A stretch of DNA of 64,000 bases, taken from the NCBI GenBank assembly GCA_910587675.1, contig CAJUMU010000004.1:62001-126000 (forward strand). Direction: 5' to 3'. Position 1 is the first letter of the stretch; every line of letters begins with the position of its first letter. Positions 61,515-64,000 of this stretch are shown here, piece by piece. The notes under the pieces were generated by a model. That model was not told the origin of the DNA, did not search any database, and saw only the letters and a list, made by a program, of their open reading frames with translations. The position numbers were made by a program, and so were the translations under genes. This stretch comes from an uncultured Alistipes sp. GTDB taxonomy: Bacteria > Bacteroidota > Bacteroidia > Bacteroidales > Rikenellaceae.

Positions 61515-62939
61515 ATGACCGCAATAGTGAACAAAACTTTGCTCGCATTACTGCTCATCATCTTCTCTATCCCGACGGCACATGCCCAAAAAAGCCCGAA
61601 ACCCAAGAAACCCAAACGTCTGAGCGTCAAACAGCAGTTGACAATCGAGCGTATGCGGGCCGATTCGCTCGCCGCGCTGGTCGACGAATACCGCGATCGC
61701 GAAGACCGACTCGCGAACAACCGCCGAGCCGCACAGGCGACGAACGAAAAGCCGATCCGAAACGAAACGACATACATCGCTTACACGCCCGAACGCGCCG
61801 ACTCACTGGCCGAACTGCTGCACCTGCAACACTCCGACGACGCCTTTCAACGCTTCTTCGACGACTATATATGCGAACCTGCCGAGGTAATCGGCGACGA
61901 GGATTTGGATTCGTTGTATGCCGAACGTCTGAAGAAGATGGTGTCGCCCATACACCTGCCCTACAATCCGCTGGTGCGCTCGTACATAAAACGTTACACC
62001 GATTCGTCGGGCCTCATGAGCCGCGTGCTCGCCCTATCGAAGTACTATTTCCCCATGATCGACGAGGAGTTGCTCAAGGCGGGTCTGCCCGTCGAACTGC
62101 ACGCCATGGCGATAATCGAATCGGCATTGCAGGCAAAGGCATATTCGCGAGCGGGAGCGGCGGGGCTGTGGCAATTCATACCCACCACTGCGAAAGCCTA
62201 CGGATTGGAGATAAACTCGATGGTCGACGAGCGTTACGACGCCGTAAAATCGACCAAAGCGGCTTGCCGCTACATGAAAAACCTCTATGACATGTACGAC
62301 GACTGGAGTCTGGCGATCGCGGCGTACAACTGCGGCCCGGGCAACGTCAACAAGGCCATAGCGCGCACGGGAGGCAATCCCCGATCGTTCTGGGACGTTT
62401 ACGACCATCTGCCCCGCGAGACGCGAGGTTACGTTCCCGCCTTCATCGCCGCGTCGTACGCTTACGCCTATCATCGGGCTCACGACATAGCATGCGACGA
62501 ACCGCCGATGCCCATAGCCGTGGATACGGTGCACGTGGACAGATTGCTGCATCTGGATCAGGTGGCATCCACCATCGACGTGGATTCGGCCGCGCTGCGA
62601 CTGCTCAATCCGCAATACAAACTCGACATAATACCCGCAGGCAACAAGAGCTACACGCTCGTATTGCCCGCCAACCGCGTATCGCAGTACGTCATGAATC
62701 GGGATTCGATATTCGCCAAGGATTCGCTATACCTCAAAGAGTATCTCGATCCGGCCAACATCGACAAGGCAAAAGCCGCGACGACGGGCACGACGTACTA
62801 CACGATCAAGAAGGGCGACACGCTGGGTGCCATCGCGCGCCGCTACCACGTCACCACAACGCAGATCATGCGTTGGAACAACATAACCGATCCTCGCAGA
62901 CTCAGCATCGGCCGACGTTTGAGGATCGAACAACGATAG
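61515..62939 (+). CDS. MltD-like lytic transglycosylase with LysM domain
   Basis: 474 aa with a signal peptide (cleavage about after TAHAQ). SLT domain at about 165-330: the catalytic Glu202 in HAMAIIESALQAKAYSRAGAAGLWQF, then YDDWSLAIAAYNCGPGNVNKA. A partial LysM-like stretch at ~365-395 and a clear LysM at ~426-474 (YYTIKKGDTLGAIARRYHVT). It cleaves peptidoglycan. Starts 2 bp after the DUF5683 stop. Confidence 0.92.
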   Translation: MTAIVNKTLLALLLIIFSIPTAHAQKSPKPKKPKRLSVKQQLTIERMRADSLAALVDEYRDREDRLANNRRAAQATNEKPIRNETTYIAYTPERADSLAELLHLQHSDDAFQRFFDDYICEPAEVIGDEDLDSLYAERLKKMVSPIHLPYNPLVRSYIKRYTDSSGLMSRVLALSKYYFPMIDEELLKAGLPVELHAMAIIESALQAKAYSRAGAAGLWQFIPTTAKAYGLEINSMVDERYDAVKSTKAACRYMKNLYDMYDDWSLAIAAYNCGPGNVNKAIARTGGNPRSFWDVYDHLPRETRGYVPAFIAASYAYAYHRAHDIACDEPPMPIAVDTVHVDRLLHLDQVASTIDVDSAALRLLNPQYKLDIIPAGNKSYTLVLPANRVSQYVMNRDSIFAKDSLYLKEYLDPANIDKAKAATTGTTYYTIKKGDTLGAIARRYHVTTTQIMRWNNITDPRRLSIGRRLRIEQR

Positions 62940-62943
62940 AGCC

Positions 62944-64000
62944 ATGCAAGCGGAGAGAATCTTCGGCGCCGACGACACCATAGTGGCCCCCGCCACCCCG
63001 ACGGGCGGCGCGATCTGTATCATACGCTTGAGCGGACCGCGAGCCATAGAGTTATGCGACGGCATATTCGACGGACGCAGCACATTGGCCAACGCCGCGA
63101 CGGCGACGGTTCATTACGGCAACATAGTCGACGGCGACGAGGCGATAGACGACGTTTTGATCGCGGTGTTCCGCGCGCCGCACTCCTACACGGGCGAGGA
63201 CTCGGTAGAGATCTCGGCGCACGGATCGTCCTACGTCGTGGGACGCATACTCTCGCTGCTGGTATCGCACGGAGCGCGTGCTGCCGAAGCGGGCGAGTTC
63301 ACGCGGCGTGCGTTCATGAACAGTCGAATGGATCTCTCGCAGGCCGAAGCTGTCGCCGACATAATAGCCTCGGACTCGCGAGCTTCGCACGCCATAGCCG
63401 CGACGCAGATGCGCGGCGGATATTCGGAGGAGTTGCGCGCATTGCGCGACGAATTGCTGCACATCACCTCGCTTCTGGAGTTGGAACTCGATTTTTCGGA
63501 AGAGGACGTCGAGTTCGCCGACCGCGCCGAGCTCCTCGGTCTGTTGCGCCGCATACGCGACAAAGTATCCGCTTTGGCCGACTCGTTCGAAGCGGGAAAT
63601 GTCATGAAGCAGGGCGTTACGGTGGCCATAGCGGGACGGCCGAACGTCGGCAAAAGCACATTGCTCAACCGTTTGTCGGGCGAAGAGCGGGCAATGGTGT
63701 CGGACATAGCGGGCACCACGCGCGATACCGTCGAGGCCGAGATAAACATCGACGGACTCATATACCGATTCATCGACACCGCGGGAATACGCCACACCGA
63801 CGATCGGTTGGAGCAGATGGGTATCCGTCGCACCGAGCAGGCGTTGCGCAAAGCGCGCGTCGTCCTTTGGCTCAGCGACGACGGAGTGTTTGCGGACGAC
63901 GGAATAATCGATTCGGGATCGGACGACGATAGAAAGATATATCGGATAATCACCAAATCCGACTTGAACAGCGACACATCGGGCGCGGATACCACGTCGA
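62944..64000 (+). CDS. mnmE: tRNA modification GTPase MnmE (3' end outside the window)
   Basis: 352 codons are inside the window. N-terminal TrmE domain (DDTIVAPATPTGGAICIIRLSG; PHSYTGEDSVEISAHG), helical domain start (EAGEFTRRAFMNSRMDLSQAEAVADII), and inserted G domain: G1 GRPNVGKST (231-239), G2 GTTRD (257-261), G3 DTAG (278-281), G4 TKSD. With MnmG it modifies wobble U34 in tRNAs. Starts 4 bp after the transglycosylase gene. Truncated only by the window edge. Confidence 0.95.
   Translation, partial: MQAERIFGADDTIVAPATPTGGAICIIRLSGPRAIELCDGIFDGRSTLANAATATVHYGNIVDGDEAIDDVLIAVFRAPHSYTGEDSVEISAHGSSYVVGRILSLLVSHGARAAEAGEFTRRAFMNSRMDLSQAEAVADIIASDSRASHAIAATQMRGGYSEELRALRDELLHITSLLELELDFSEEDVEFADRAELLGLLRRIRDKVSALADSFEAGNVMKQGVTVAIAGRPNVGKSTLLNRLSGEERAMVSDIAGTTRDTVEAEINIDGLIYRFIDTAGIRHTDDRLEQMGIRRTEQALRKARVVLWLSDDGVFADDGIIDSGSDDDRKIYRIITKSDLNSDTSGADTTS

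Overview
The window reads as chromosomal DNA of a Bacteroidales bacterium, probably Alistipes or a close relative (inference). Evidence: most promoters I can find follow the Bacteroidetes pattern (TTTG near -33, TAnnTTTG near -7); genes rarely have Shine-Dalgarno sequences; and lineage-typical genes are present (fused HisB, a DUF4492-cydA-cydB cluster, parA-parB-DUF5683-lytic transglycosylase, SurA-like and OstA-like envelope genes, SDR-type threonine dehydrogenase). Base composition is GC-rich throughout, except for an AT-rich patch at about 43.5-44.9 kb. There is no rRNA, CRISPR array, IS transposase or phage gene.

Layout. 0-6 kb: a histidine operon on the minus strand (hisG-D-C-B-[21-codon ORF]-H-A-F), preceded by a classical attenuator with a four-His leader peptide. 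6-13 kb: an exported TapB-like protein, a polyprenol-phosphate sugar transferase, panB, an acetyltransferase, a SpoU-type methyltransferase, an outer-membrane barrel protein and glnS. 13-18 kb: a dTDP-L-rhamnose operon (rfbA-C-D-B) with a coupled NTP_transf_5 gene. 18-25 kb: an exported hydrolase, an AraC regulator, a large M16 protease, gdhA and tRNA-Thr. 25-28.3 kb: the anaerobic ribonucleotide reductase genes nrdD-nrdG behind a cobalamin riboswitch. 28.6-38.8 kb: eno, cutC, a large transglutaminase-like lipoprotein, an NhaC-type antiporter, a cysteine-tipped sugar-isomerase lipoprotein, a Gfo/Idh/MocA oxidoreductase and tdh. 39-43.4 kb: cytochrome bd genes, a GNAT acetyltransferase, a cyclophilin and tRNA-Gly. 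43.4-44.9 kb: an AT-rich insert with a PadR-like regulator and a small membrane protein. 45-51.6 kb: dnaK, a small DNA-binding protein, two FKBP-like lipoproteins (one with a Tyr/Gly-rich insert), ruvA and an OmpH-like lipoprotein. 51.7-64 kb: the c-di-AMP synthase cdaA, an OstA-like/SurA-like/PpiC envelope operon, a CPBP protease, parA-parB-DUF5683-lytic transglycosylase, and the start of mnmE.

How it works together: most genes are housekeeping (amino acid synthesis, cell-surface sugar synthesis, outer-membrane biogenesis, anaerobic metabolism, chromosome segregation). The unusual layer is regulation and small repeated structure. This comprises the his attenuator, the B12 switch on class III ribonucleotide reductase, a 98-bp two-hairpin repeat present four times with compensatory base changes (one copy provides the start codon and N-terminus of the DUF5683 gene), and a second GC-rich repeat present three times at gene ends.
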